Made by a program: the position numbers and the translations under genes. This document shows positions 9,101-17,432 of a stretch of DNA of 64,000 bases, in pieces. This DNA is from Balneola sp. Its GTDB lineage: Bacteria > Bacteroidota > Rhodothermia > Balneolales > Balneolaceae. Below the pieces are notes generated by a model, which was not told the DNA's origin, did not search any database, and saw only the letters and a program-made list of their open reading frames with translations. Location: assembly GCA_028284195.1 (NCBI GenBank), contig JANQSE010000002.1, forward strand, positions 496,001-560,000. Direction: 5' to 3'. Every line of letters begins with the position of its first letter. Position 1 is the stretch's first letter.

Positions 9101-10273
9101 ATGAGAATTCCTCTTCTTGATCTAACGGCTCAATACGATTTTATAAAAACCGAAGTGGATGAGGCTGTTCAAAATGTTCTTGATACGCAGCATTTCATTA
9201 TGGGTGAGCCTGTGAAGAAATTTGAATCAAAAGTGAATGGGTATATAGGTTCAAATTATGCTTTTGGTTGTGCATCAGGGTCAGATGCTCTGTTGTTAGC
9301 CTTAATGGCTATTGATATTCAACCAGGGGATTATGTAATTACTTCTCCGTTTACTTTTTTTGCTACTGCCGGAGCCATTTCAAGGCTGGGGGCAATTCCA
9401 ATTTTTATAGATGTAGAATACGATAGCTTTAATATAGACCCGGAAAAAGTTCGGGCATTTTTAGAAGGGGAAGATGAGCTTGCTAAAAAAATAAATGCCC
9501 CAAAAGAAAAAATTAAAGCAATCATCCCTGTCCATTTATATGGTCAAGTGGCAGATATGGATCCAATTATGAATATAGCCAAAGAGTATAATCTATTTGT
9601 TATAGAAGATGCAGCTCAGTCAATTGGTTCTAAATATAAAGATCACTCGGCAGGCACTATGGGCGATTTTGGATGTTTTAGTTTTTTCCCTAGCAAGAAT
9701 TTGGGTGCTTATGGTGATGCCGGACTTATCACTGTTAAAGATGAGGGTCTGGCTGAAAAAGTGGATATGTTAAGGCTTCATGGTGCCAGGCCAAAGTATC
9801 ATCATAAATATGTAGGAATAAACAGCCGGCTAGATACCATCCAGGCGGCAATTCTCGAAGTAAAACTAAAATACCTTGAAGAATGGTCCACAAGGAGAAG
9901 AGAAATTGCATTGTTGTATAATGAACTTTTTGAAGAGGCCGGGTTGATTCGAGAGGGAATTACATTACCAAAAGAAACGACCGGAAATCCTGAAACAAGC
10001 GGTGTTCATATCTATCACCAATATACTGTTCGAATCAATCATCGTGATGAACTGGCTAAACATTTAAAAGAAAAAGGAATTGGTCACGCAGTGTATTATC
10101 CAATTCCACTACATGAACAGGAATGTTTTGCAGGTTTAGGGTACCAATCCATGGATTGTCCGATAGCTTATGAAGCAGGTAGGCAGGTCATCTCTCTCCC
10201 TATTTATCCTGAGTTGACAGAAGAAAAAATTCAGTATGTAGTTAAAACCATTTCTGAATTTATCAGGGGTTAA
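9101..10273 (+). CDS. DegT/DnrJ-family aminotransferase (WbpE/WlbC-like)
   Basis: PLP-dependent sugar aminotransferase. MRIPLLDLTAQYDF is the standard WbpE/WlbC-type beginning, so the ATG at 9101 is preferred to the TTG at 9098. The PLP-contact region is GCASGSDALLLAL, the aspartate lies in VIEDAAQSIG, and the Schiff-base lysine in FFPSKNLGAYGDAG. Length is 390 aa. It directly follows the WbpB-like oxidoreductase and should transfer an amino group from glutamate to the 3-keto sugar. A cognate N-acetyltransferase (WbpD) is not in the window and may lie upstream. Its stop overlaps the stop of the convergent export gene by four bases (TTAA). Confidence 0.9.
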   Translation: MRIPLLDLTAQYDFIKTEVDEAVQNVLDTQHFIMGEPVKKFESKVNGYIGSNYAFGCASGSDALLLALMAIDIQPGDYVITSPFTFFATAGAISRLGAIPIFIDVEYDSFNIDPEKVRAFLEGEDELAKKINAPKEKIKAIIPVHLYGQVADMDPIMNIAKEYNLFVIEDAAQSIGSKYKDHSAGTMGDFGCFSFFPSKNLGAYGDAGLITVKDEGLAEKVDMLRLHGARPKYHHKYVGINSRLDTIQAAILEVKLKYLEEWSTRRREIALLYNELFEEAGLIREGITLPKETTGNPETSGVHIYHQYTVRINHRDELAKHLKEKGIGHAVYYPIPLHEQECFAGLGYQSMDCPIAYEAGRQVISLPIYPELTEEKIQYVVKTISEFIRG

Positions 10274-12660
10274 TTCCTTCGTATCTGGAAAATAGTATTA
10301 GTTACAATAGCTGCTAAAGAAATGATGGTTGAGTAAATAGTGATTCTTTCAGAAGTAGAAATACCTTGCTTTTGTTCTTTTTGGGGCACGTAAATCATAC
10401 TTCCTGGTTTTACACTTGGATATCTTTTAAAGAACAGAAACCGTTTTACCCGATTAACCTCTCCATTAGCATAAACAATATATGCTTTTCTTTTATCAGC
10501 CTGGTGCGACATTCCTCCTGCAGAGCCGAGATATGATTTAAAATTTTTATTTGATTGATATCTTACATTAATAGGAAAAAGTACCTCCCCTTGAATACTT
10601 ACAGTCTCCAATTTAACAGGAATGTGAAGTGAGTCTCCCGGAAATAGTAGCAGATCCAAATCCGAATTAGGCCTTGCAAGAATGTTATCAAGCCGGATGC
10701 CTACCTGGCTTATTGTTTTTGATTTTTCAAGCAAAGAGTCTTCAATTTCTTCAAATTCTCTGTTTAAAGAAGCTCCTTCCGGATAAGCAAATTCTGTTAT
10801 TCCTCCTGCTTTTTCCACAAGGTCAGAAATTTTAAAGTTTCGATTCTCAATAACGTATGTTCCGGGGAAAAGAACCTGACCTGTAACAGCAACTATTTGC
10901 TGCTGTTGGTATGATGGAGAACTTCGTACAAATATCTGATCAAAAGGAAATAACTTGAACTCAGCAAAACTATCATCAAGTACTAATCCCTCTCTTACTT
11001 CAACACTGAACATTTCAGCGGTTTGATTTCTGATTTGCCCGCTGCCATCATCTAAAATTCTTCGGGCAATTTCTATATTATATTTGGCAGCTTTATCAGT
11101 GAATCCTTTAGCTTGAAAGATTAAATCCTTAAGAGTCATTTCTTCAATAAATGGAAAAGTTCCTCCTTCATTTATTTCTCCGGATATTGTGATTGACTGT
11201 TCTTCACGTAGATCAAAAATGGAGGATATTCTGATAATGTCATCTTTTATCAGTTCAACGTCATTTTCTTCAGGATTTTGAAGCAGGCCATTAAGGTTAA
11301 CCGGGATTGAACGTACTGTGTAATCCGGATTTGTTCTGTAAATAACTGCCCTTTCTAAATAGGCATCCCCAAGCAATCCATCGGCATTATTTATTAGGGT
11401 GAAGAGAGTAGGGTTTTGTTCTAATTGATATTCTCCTTCCCTATAAACAGCTCCCTGTATTTCAACACGGTTTGTATATCGATCTAATATTTTACTGATA
11501 GTGATCTCATCGCCGCTTTCCAATATGGTGTTTTCTTCTTCAGGATAATCAATCTCTACAATACTTCTCTCTGTTTCTGTATTTCTTCTAATTTTAATTC
11601 TTTTTGTGTAGGCTTGTTGATTAAAGCCACCGGTAAATGCCAATAGGTTATCGAAAGTTTCACCTGGTTTTGTTTCGAATAATCCCTGTCTTTTGGTTTC
11701 TCCATTCACAGAAATCCGATTGATATATGGATCTACTTTTATAATATCCTGATCTTGAAGTACTATATTCCCCGATTGATCTCCGTAAACAAGAAAATCA
11801 TATAAGTCGATCTCAGCGATTTCATCATTACCTCTAATTACCTTTATGGAACGGTAAGTTCCATTCTTCGAAGGGCCGCCTGATACATATAGTGCATTAA
11901 ATACGGTTGAAAGTGAAGACAGGTTGTATGTTCCAGGCAATCGTACTTCTCCGAGTATATGCACTTTAATGGTACGGATCGAACCAAGTGTAATCTGAGC
12001 AAACGTATCAGGATTGCTACCTTTTATACCTGAATAAATGGAAGACAATCTGTTCTTTATTCGTTGAGAAGCTTCTTCTATAGTCAATCCCATTACAGAA
12101 ATAGGCCCGATATTACTTATCTGTATTAGCCCTTCAGGTGAAACTGTTAACGTATAATTATTTTCAGAAGCGCCATATATATCAATAATCAATTCATCAC
12201 CGGCTCCCAGTACATAATTTTTTGGGGTCGGTATATTTTGAGAAGGCTCGAAGGTTAAATTTTCGTTAGTGAAAAGAGTGGAGCCAAAAATAGGTTTTTC
12301 TATTTCGGCAACTGAAATGGTGCTGGTTCTTGCTATTTGTGTATCATCCTCACCTTCACGAAGCCGCTCTTGGGTGGTATTTATTTCAGTTTCAGGGGCA
12401 TTAGTTCCGGACTGAAGAGCCAGAAATCTGCTTCTTAATTTAGAAACTTCTACTGCAGCCATTCCTCTTGCCAGTGCCAGTGATTCAAGTTCCTGTATAG
12501 ATAAGCCCTGGGATTGGGCTCTTTCATAAATCTGTGTGATTTGCGCATCTGACAGATCATCAGCTTTCAGGTTTTCAAAGTCGATGCTGGAAATATCCTG
12601 CGCCGATACCGCTAAGGATACAAATACAAATAAGAGGAATAGAAATACTTTTCTTGACAT
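10270..12660 (-). CDS. Outer-membrane polysaccharide export protein with multiple SLBB domains (Wza-like)
   Basis: Large polysaccharide biosynthesis/export protein thought to form the outer-membrane or periplasmic channel for exopolysaccharide. It has an N-terminal signal peptide MSRKVFLFLLFVFVSLAVSAQ, then the Poly_export domain with YVLGAGDELIIDIYG. Several SLBB repeats follow (VHILGEVRLPGTY, VEIQGAVYREGEY, ITISGEINEGGTF, VAVTGQVLFPGTY, VSIQGEVLFPINV). A C-terminal transmembrane segment follows an IYVPQKE block. Length is 796 aa, about twice that of Wza because of the extra SLBB domains, a form common in Bacteroidota. The start at 12660 is preferred over 12690 because it gives the clean signal peptide. 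The gene is divergent from the exosortase. Confidence 0.9.
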   Translation of the reverse strand: MSRKVFLFLLFVFVSLAVSAQDISSIDFENLKADDLSDAQITQIYERAQSQGLSIQELESLALARGMAAVEVSKLRSRFLALQSGTNAPETEINTTQERLREGEDDTQIARTSTISVAEIEKPIFGSTLFTNENLTFEPSQNIPTPKNYVLGAGDELIIDIYGASENNYTLTVSPEGLIQISNIGPISVMGLTIEEASQRIKNRLSSIYSGIKGSNPDTFAQITLGSIRTIKVHILGEVRLPGTYNLSSLSTVFNALYVSGGPSKNGTYRSIKVIRGNDEIAEIDLYDFLVYGDQSGNIVLQDQDIIKVDPYINRISVNGETKRQGLFETKPGETFDNLLAFTGGFNQQAYTKRIKIRRNTETERSIVEIDYPEEENTILESGDEITISKILDRYTNRVEIQGAVYREGEYQLEQNPTLFTLINNADGLLGDAYLERAVIYRTNPDYTVRSIPVNLNGLLQNPEENDVELIKDDIIRISSIFDLREEQSITISGEINEGGTFPFIEEMTLKDLIFQAKGFTDKAAKYNIEIARRILDDGSGQIRNQTAEMFSVEVREGLVLDDSFAEFKLFPFDQIFVRSSPSYQQQQIVAVTGQVLFPGTYVIENRNFKISDLVEKAGGITEFAYPEGASLNREFEEIEDSLLEKSKTISQVGIRLDNILARPNSDLDLLLFPGDSLHIPVKLETVSIQGEVLFPINVRYQSNKNFKSYLGSAGGMSHQADKRKAYIVYANGEVNRVKRFLFFKRYPSVKPGSMIYVPQKEQKQGISTSERITIYSTIISLAAIVTNTIFQIRRN

Positions 12661-12710
12661 GAAATAAATATATTGAAGTGACATGGCCACTCTGTTTTGA
12701 TAACCAACCT

Positions 12711-12718
12711 CAAATATA
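12711..12718 (-). promoter_or_regulatory. Candidate -7 box for the export gene
   Basis: Minus-strand TATATTTG matches TAnnTTTG and lies about 50 bases before the chosen start at 12660. No convincing -33 TTG was found at normal spacing. Confidence 0.35.
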
Positions 12719-12740
12719 AGCTTTTAATAATATCTTTCCG

Positions 12741-13244
12741 ATGAAATCTCCCCTTTCCATATTCATTTTAAAGGCAATTAGTTTTTTTGTTGTTTGGTAT
12801 ATCATTTACGAAATGTGGCTGCTGCCGGATGGTAGTATGGATGAGTGGTTGTCTTTAAATATTATTGGGAACAGTGCGGGCATTTTAAAAAGCTTTGGGT
12901 ATGAGATATTTACATACAATAGGGTAATAGGCATTTATGGTATGCCTGGAGTTGAAGTAGTTGACGGGTGTAATGGAATAGCTGCCATAGGATTATTTAT
13001 CGGGTTCATAATCGCTTATCCTGGCGATTGGAAAACAAGAGTGAGTTTTTCATTTATAGGATTATGCCTGATTTATCTGATAAATATTTTGCGAATTGTT
13101 GTCTTGGTTATCACTGAGGTTGAATCCCCTGCTTTTTTCAATTTTGCACATGATTATGCAACAACAGCAATTTTTTACTTTGCAATATTTGGGCTTTGGA
13201 TGATCTGGGTGAATAGTAATGAGATGAAATTTTCTAATGATTAA
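12741..13244 (+). CDS. Exosortase/archaeosortase-family transpeptidase
   Basis: Polytopic inner-membrane cysteine protease/transpeptidase predicted to cut C-terminal sorting signals of exported proteins. The three catalytic features are visible: cysteine in VDGCNGIAA, arginine in YLINILRIVVL, and histidine in FNFAHDYATT. About five hydrophobic helices are present. At 167 aa it is shorter than XrtA and matches the short Bacteroidota exosortases (XrtF/XrtX-like); the exact subtype is uncertain. It overlaps the next gene by eight bases. Neighbours are the Wza-like export protein (divergent) and, further away, an XrtA-type polysaccharide deacetylase, so it probably links protein sorting with exopolysaccharide. 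No recognisable target protein lies in the window. Confidence 0.9.
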   Translation: MKSPLSIFILKAISFFVVWYIIYEMWLLPDGSMDEWLSLNIIGNSAGILKSFGYEIFTYNRVIGIYGMPGVEVVDGCNGIAAIGLFIGFIIAYPGDWKTRVSFSFIGLCLIYLINILRIVVLVITEVESPAFFNFAHDYATTAIFYFAIFGLWMIWVNSNEMKFSND

Positions 13245-13701
13245 AAAACTATTTTTTATATCCCTATTTATTATAGTTTATTTTTTTGTCCTTATTCCTG
13301 CAAGAAACTCATTCATGCTGTTCTATAAAACTCCTGTTTTAAGTAATCTACATGAACAATTTGTAGTAGAAAAAGACTCTCCAAGATATCTGAGCGTAAT
13401 TCAAGTAAACAAAAGAAAAGAGTACGCAGCAAGAGTACCTTTTGGAATGAATTTCTTTATTGGAATAATTGGTTTGGTACTGATTTCAGCGACAAAAAAA
13501 TTCTATTACATTGAAGTTGGCGTTCAGGTGTTTTTTGGGATACTGATTTTTATCTCTTTTTTTTATGGAACACAAGGAAATATAATTTTCCTGCAAATTT
13601 CAGATATGGCTAGTATCTATTTTTTGCCACTTTCATCTTTGTTTATGGTAGTGTTGGCATTTATTGAAAAAAAATCTCTACAGCAAAAAGATGAAGCATA
13701 A
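13237..13701 (+). CDS. Small membrane protein, probable exosortase partner
   Basis: Uncharacterised 154-aa protein with an N-terminal hydrophobic segment, an extracytoplasmic loop of about 50 residues, then three predicted membrane helices. It begins inside the exosortase gene (eight-base overlap), so the two are almost certainly co-translated. Bacteroidota exosortases are commonly followed by a dedicated small membrane protein such as the exosortase F associated protein; the layout here matches that idea, though no sequence motif proves membership. No catalytic residues are recognisable. The charged end KKSLQQKDEA faces the cytoplasm if the topology is as drawn. It also overlaps the start of the glycerate kinase gene by 11 bases. 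Confidence 0.6.
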   Translation: MIKKLFFISLFIIVYFFVLIPARNSFMLFYKTPVLSNLHEQFVVEKDSPRYLSVIQVNKRKEYAARVPFGMNFFIGIIGLVLISATKKFYYIEVGVQVFFGILIFISFFYGTQGNIIFLQISDMASIYFLPLSSLFMVVLAFIEKKSLQQKDEA

Positions 13702-14971
13702 GCTTGTCGATCAGGAAGAGTTATTACGAAGACTCCCGGCGCTCCTCATTAACGATAGCCAGGAAGGTTTTCCAAAGCTGGAGTTACCAAAACAGTCGCT
13801 GGTTTGGTTAGTGGCGGCGGGTAAAGCAGGGGTTTCAGCTGTAAGAGAAGTACATAAACAATTGTGCAACCAAATAGTTGATGGCCTGGTAATTGGGCCA
13901 CAAAAAGGAATATTGTCTGATAGAATTCAGATGTTTGAAGGAGCTCACCCTTACCCGGATGAGGATACCGTGGCCGCATCTTATGAGATTGTAAACTTTG
14001 TTCGAAAAATTCCTGAAGGTGGTACACTGATTTTATGTATTTCGGGCGGAGCTTCATCTATGTTTACCATCCCGCCATTTGGAATAGAAATTAAAGAACT
14101 CCAACAATTACACAGGCTTTTATTGAATGCCGGGTTATCCATTCAGGAGATGAATATTGTTCGCAAGCATGTTTGTGATGTGAAAGGAGGGAAATTCGCG
14201 GATGAACTAACTCATCTTAATGTAATCACGATTATAGATTCAGATGTTCCCGGTGATGATTTAAGTACCATTGGCAGCGGACCCACAATCTCTGATCCTT
14301 CTACCTTTTCTGATGCATTTAAAATTCTGGAGAAATCTGGTTTATGGGAGAGAGTTCCATTGACTATTCAAGAACATATAATTTGCGGGATGGAGGGAAT
14401 TATCCCCGAAAATCCAAAACCTGATGATGGTGCATATCAGAATCAGGAACTGCATTTGATATCGAAAATTAATGGCATTAAGGCTTCGATTAAAAAGGAA
14501 TTAAGTACTGCAGGCTATAACGTTTGGATCGATGAAGAAGTTTATTCAGGAACTGTACGTGAAGTTTCAAAAAAGATCTGTAGCAAAGCTATATCCATCC
14601 TGAGTGGAGGAGATGATATTCAAAAACCAGCAGCCCTTATTTTTAATGGAGAAAGCACCGTAAAAGTAATTGGAAATGGGAAGGGGGGACGAAACCAGGA
14701 ACTGGCGCTGATGGCGGCACTTTCTATAGAGGGACAGCATGATATTTCAATTTTCAGCATGGATACAGATGGGATCGATGGTTCCACAGAGATGGCGGGA
14801 GCAATTATTAATTCAGAAACTACTTTAAAAGCAAGAAAACAAAAGATAGAGCCGGAAACGCTATTGAAAGAAAACAATTCCTATACGTTTCATAAAGAAA
14901 TGGGCACCCACATAAAAACTGGCCTTACAGGCATAAATGCGATGGATTTGCAAGTTGTACTTGTCGATTAG
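13691..14971 (+). CDS. Glycerate 2-kinase (GckA/MOFRL family)
   Basis: Phosphorylates D-glycerate to 2-phosphoglycerate, linking glycerate or serine catabolism to glycolysis. The N-terminal DUF4147 domain contains WLVAAGKAGVSAV, GLVIGPQKG and FEGAHPYPDEDT, followed by LCISGGASSM and VRKHVCDVKGGKFA. The C-terminal MOFRL domain contains GGRNQELALMAAL and SMDTDGIDGSTEMAGAII. Length is 426 aa, as usual. The ATG at 13691 is preferred to the TTG at 13664, which lies well inside the upstream gene. The TAG stop coincides with the left end of the inverted-repeat element at 14969. Its link to the exosortase pair is probably only positional. Confidence 0.93.
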   Translation: MKHKLVDQEELLRRLPALLINDSQEGFPKLELPKQSLVWLVAAGKAGVSAVREVHKQLCNQIVDGLVIGPQKGILSDRIQMFEGAHPYPDEDTVAASYEIVNFVRKIPEGGTLILCISGGASSMFTIPPFGIEIKELQQLHRLLLNAGLSIQEMNIVRKHVCDVKGGKFADELTHLNVITIIDSDVPGDDLSTIGSGPTISDPSTFSDAFKILEKSGLWERVPLTIQEHIICGMEGIIPENPKPDDGAYQNQELHLISKINGIKASIKKELSTAGYNVWIDEEVYSGTVREVSKKICSKAISILSGGDDIQKPAALIFNGESTVKVIGNGKGGRNQELALMAALSIEGQHDISIFSMDTDGIDGSTEMAGAIINSETTLKARKQKIEPETLLKENNSYTFHKEMGTHIKTGLTGINAMDLQVVLVD

Positions 14972-14997
14972 TTTTGAGTGCTTAATTTTAAGTTTTT
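14969..14997 (+). repeat. Left inverted repeat of the four-helix element
   Basis: Matches the reverse complement of 15401-15429 at 28 of 29 positions; starts on the stop codon of the glycerate kinase gene. Confidence 0.85.
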
Positions 14998-15343
14998 AGT
15001 TTAAGCTTTGTTGTTTTAACGATGGAGGTTAAAATTCTGACCAGTTCGTTACAATTATTGATTTCAGATCTAAGATTGGTGTCAACTAATTTACTTTGTC
15101 TAAGCAACTCCAGCCAATACAATGTTTCTCGAGCCTCTTTAGAGGCAATTGCCATTTTATGGAGAAGATCTTTTTTGGATTCTGCAGCAGAAGCTTCATT
15201 AGCGTTTGCACCTATACTAGTTCCAGATCTTAAAATTTGTTTAGATAACACATATTCGTTTTTGATGTCATTCTTCTATATAGTGCAATGATTTGTAAAG
15301 AGAACTCAAAACTCTTTTTGTAAATTGGTTCTTTATTACCCAT
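14988..15343 (-). pseudogene. Four-helix-bundle protein (S23/IVS family), frameshifted
   Basis: Family of small helical proteins encoded in 23S rRNA intervening sequences and in scattered intergenic copies; the molecular role is unknown, with RNA/DNA binding suspected. The ORF track shows only the last 87 aa (start at 15251), with the family signature VLSKQILRSGTSIGANANEA and KEARETLYWLELL. The N-terminal part is in another frame: ATG at 15343 reads MGNKEPIYKKSFEFSLQIIA. The two halves join near 15270-15280 if one base is added, giving a normal length of about 118 aa. The gene is therefore broken by a one-base indel, or the sequence carries an error there. It lies inside the inverted-repeat element. 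Confidence 0.8.
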
Positions 15344-15400
15344 AATATTATCTATTTAGTAATTACCTTGTTAGACAGTTTGAGTAACAATTCCTTACAA

Positions 15401-15429
15401 AAAAACTCAAAATTAAGCACTCAAAACTA
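15401..15429 (-). repeat. Right inverted repeat of the four-helix element
   Basis: Reverse complement equals 14969-14997 except for one base. It ends 13 bases before the BatB-like start codon. Confidence 0.85.
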
Positions 15430-15442
15430 GTAATTTGTATTT

Positions 15443-16462
15443 ATGATCTGGCAATCACCGTTTTTACTTTGGCTCTTTATATTAATACCAGTTCTGGGGC
15501 TTGGGCTATGGTTTCACTCAAAGTTGTTAAAAGCAAAAAGAAAGCAGTTTTTTAATGAAGAATTGTTTCAAAAATTAAGGCAGGGATTTTGGAAGCCCGG
15601 GGATATTCTTAGATCCGTATTTGTACTGGTCGGGCTGTCTTTTTTAATTCTGGCATTCGCAGGGCCTAAGATTGGAACAGAAGTTCGGGAAGTGAAAAGG
15701 CAGGGTATTGATATGCTGATTGCTTTAGATCTTTCTGCAAGTATGAATGCCGAAGATGTAAGACCAAGCAGGCTCGAAAAAGCCAAGTTTGAGATCAACC
15801 GTTTAATAGAGCGATTAAAAGGTGACAGAGTAGGGCTTGTAGTATTTACCGGAGAAGCATATCTGCAAAGCCCCATGACACTCGATTATTCGGCACTCAA
15901 GCTTTTTCTGGATATTGCGGATACCGACCAAATGCCAAGTTCTGCTACCGATTTTAAAGCTGCTATGGAAACAGCCCTTGTTGCTTTCGAATCGTTGGAA
16001 GAAAATGCAACCGAAGCTGCTAAGGTGCTTCTTATCATTTCAGATGGGGAAGATCATGGACAGTCATATTCAGAATCTCTGGAAAAACTGATTGACAAAA
16101 ATATTTTTGTATATACTTTGGGAATCGGAACAGATGCCGGCACAACAATTCCTCTTTACGAAAAAAACTCCGGAAGCTTAATTGGTTACAAAAGAGATCG
16201 CTCAGGGAAGGTAGTTACTACGTCATTACAGAGTGAGGTATTAAGGCAAATTGCAAATACAGGTAACGGAACCTACTACGCTATCGAAAGAGGTAATGAC
16301 GGAATTGATGCATTTCTGGCACGAGTGGATGAACTTGAAAAAGGTGAATTTTCGAGTCAGGAATATGCAGACTATAAAAACCAATACCAGTGGATGGGAG
16401 CCCTTGCCCTGTTTTGTTTTACCTTTGCTTATCTGGTTCCAACCTATCGAAAAGAAAACTAA
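15443..16462 (+). CDS. VWA-domain membrane protein, BatA/BatB-like
   Basis: Inner-membrane protein with a von Willebrand factor A domain in the periplasm or cytoplasm flanked by membrane helices: two at the N-terminus (residues about 5-25 and 55-75) and one at the C-terminus. The MIDAS motif is DLSASM (DxSxS form), with further metal ligands in the TGEAYLQSPMT threonine region and in SDGEDHG. Length is 339 aa, typical of Bacteroides aerotolerance BatA/BatB. The usual MoxR ATPase and other bat genes are not adjacent in this window; a HAD gene follows directly with no gap. Function in stress tolerance or membrane-protein assembly is inferred from the family. Confidence 0.85.
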   Translation: MIWQSPFLLWLFILIPVLGLGLWFHSKLLKAKRKQFFNEELFQKLRQGFWKPGDILRSVFVLVGLSFLILAFAGPKIGTEVREVKRQGIDMLIALDLSASMNAEDVRPSRLEKAKFEINRLIERLKGDRVGLVVFTGEAYLQSPMTLDYSALKLFLDIADTDQMPSSATDFKAAMETALVAFESLEENATEAAKVLLIISDGEDHGQSYSESLEKLIDKNIFVYTLGIGTDAGTTIPLYEKNSGSLIGYKRDRSGKVVTTSLQSEVLRQIANTGNGTYYAIERGNDGIDAFLARVDELEKGEFSSQEYADYKNQYQWMGALALFCFTFAYLVPTYRKEN

Positions 16463-17202
16463 ATGATAAAACTCTTTATTACGGATTTGGATGGATGCAT
16501 CAGCATGCCTTTCATTCCGCCTAAATGGGATGCCATTCGCAAGATTATTGGGCTTAATCAGCAAAGCAGAACAGACCTAAAAATTCCACCTTTAACTATT
16601 TGTACGGGTCGCCGTATGCTGAAGCTGTTTACCAGTGGATGGGAATGTACAAACCATTTTTATTTGAAAGCGGTGGTGGTATCTACAATATGAGCACAAA
16701 TTCTTTGCATTGGCATCCTACGTTTGATAATGATCGGGAAAAGAAACTGGTAGAATTGAAAGCCTTTCTTAAAGAAAACGTTATTAACAAATATCCTGGT
16801 ACCATTCCTGAGTTTGCGAAGTTTACAGATTCAGGAATTATCAATCAGAACCCAAAAGTAATCCAGAAGATGTACCCGCAAATCAAAGAATATGTGGATG
16901 CAAATTACCCGGATTTTGAAGTTCATTACACAGATGTATCGATTAATGTGATTTCGAGAAGCACGAATAAAGGAGCAGGGATTAAGTTTCTCTGTGAACT
17001 ATTAAATTTGAAGTTGGATGAAGTTGCCTTTATAGGAGATACAGGGGGAGATATTCCTGGGTTAAAGATTGTAGGAAAACCATTTGCTCCCAAAAATGCT
17101 CATGATTCTGTTAAAGAGATAGCGGAAGTTATGGATAGTGAAGATGCCAATGCAGTTTTAGAAGCTTATCAAAAGATTATAGCTTATAACAGGATACAAT
17201 AG
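16463..17202 (+). pseudogene. HAD-superfamily (type IIB) phosphatase, frameshifted
   Basis: Sugar-phosphatase-like HAD protein. The first ORF carries motif I (FITDLDGCIS) and motif II (ICTGR). The second, in another frame, carries the lysine region STNKGAGIKFL and motif IV FIGDTGGDIPGL. The reading frame breaks at about 16610-16613: the first frame reads CTGR then leaves homology, while the other reads SPYAEAVYQWMG, as expected after CTGR. Restoring one base (CGCCG to CGCCCG) would give an intact protein of about 246 aa similar to mannosyl-3-phosphoglycerate or sucrose phosphatases. It starts immediately after the BatB stop. Either a one-base deletion inactivated it or the sequence has an error in a C run. 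Confidence 0.85.
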
Positions 17203-17432
17203 CTTTAAATTAAATCAAGATTCCGTGTAGTTGATAGAGTGAGAAGTTTGCATAATTAGAATTAGGTAGGAATAGTGATATGTAAATCCATCGACTGTAC
17301 TTTTGATTGAAGAAAGTCACTCAGAGCGAAGCGATGAGTCTTCCCAATTAGGAACCAGGCAGGAATAAAATCGTACAGGTCCTTCCTCTGTTTCAACAGC
17401 CGGGTGGGGCGATAGAAGAGTCTCATCAATCA
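17203..17432. other. Intergenic region between convergent genes
   Basis: A 230-base non-coding stretch. It contains an imperfect hairpin with 5-bp arms (ACTCA...TGAGT, 17319-17339) and an AGCGAAGCGA core resembling short dispersed intergenic repeats. No strong T-tailed terminator, RNA gene or ORF was seen. Confidence 0.4.

Larger units (their letters stand above)
14969..15429. mobile_element. 461-bp inverted-repeat-bounded element with a four-helix-bundle gene
   Basis: Two 29-base inverted repeats (14969-14997 and 15401-15429) differ at one position; each begins TAGTTTTGAGTGCTTAATTT when read inward. They enclose a single minus-strand gene of the four-helix-bundle / 23S rRNA intervening-sequence protein family. 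The left repeat supplies the stop codon of the glycerate kinase gene and also encodes the end of the internal gene. Each repeat begins with TAGTTTTG, which fits the TAnnTTTG promoter box pointing inward. Intervening sequences in 23S rRNA carry similar genes between pairing ends; an intergenic version like this looks like a small mobile or formerly mobile unit. No transposase or target duplication was seen. Confidence 0.6.

Noticed and set aside
14682-14689. G6 run in the glycerate kinase gene as a phase-variable tract
   Set aside because: Too short to expect frequent slippage.
15022-15291. 89-aa ORF on the + strand
   Set aside because: It is antisense to the four-helix-bundle gene, which has a recognisable family signature.
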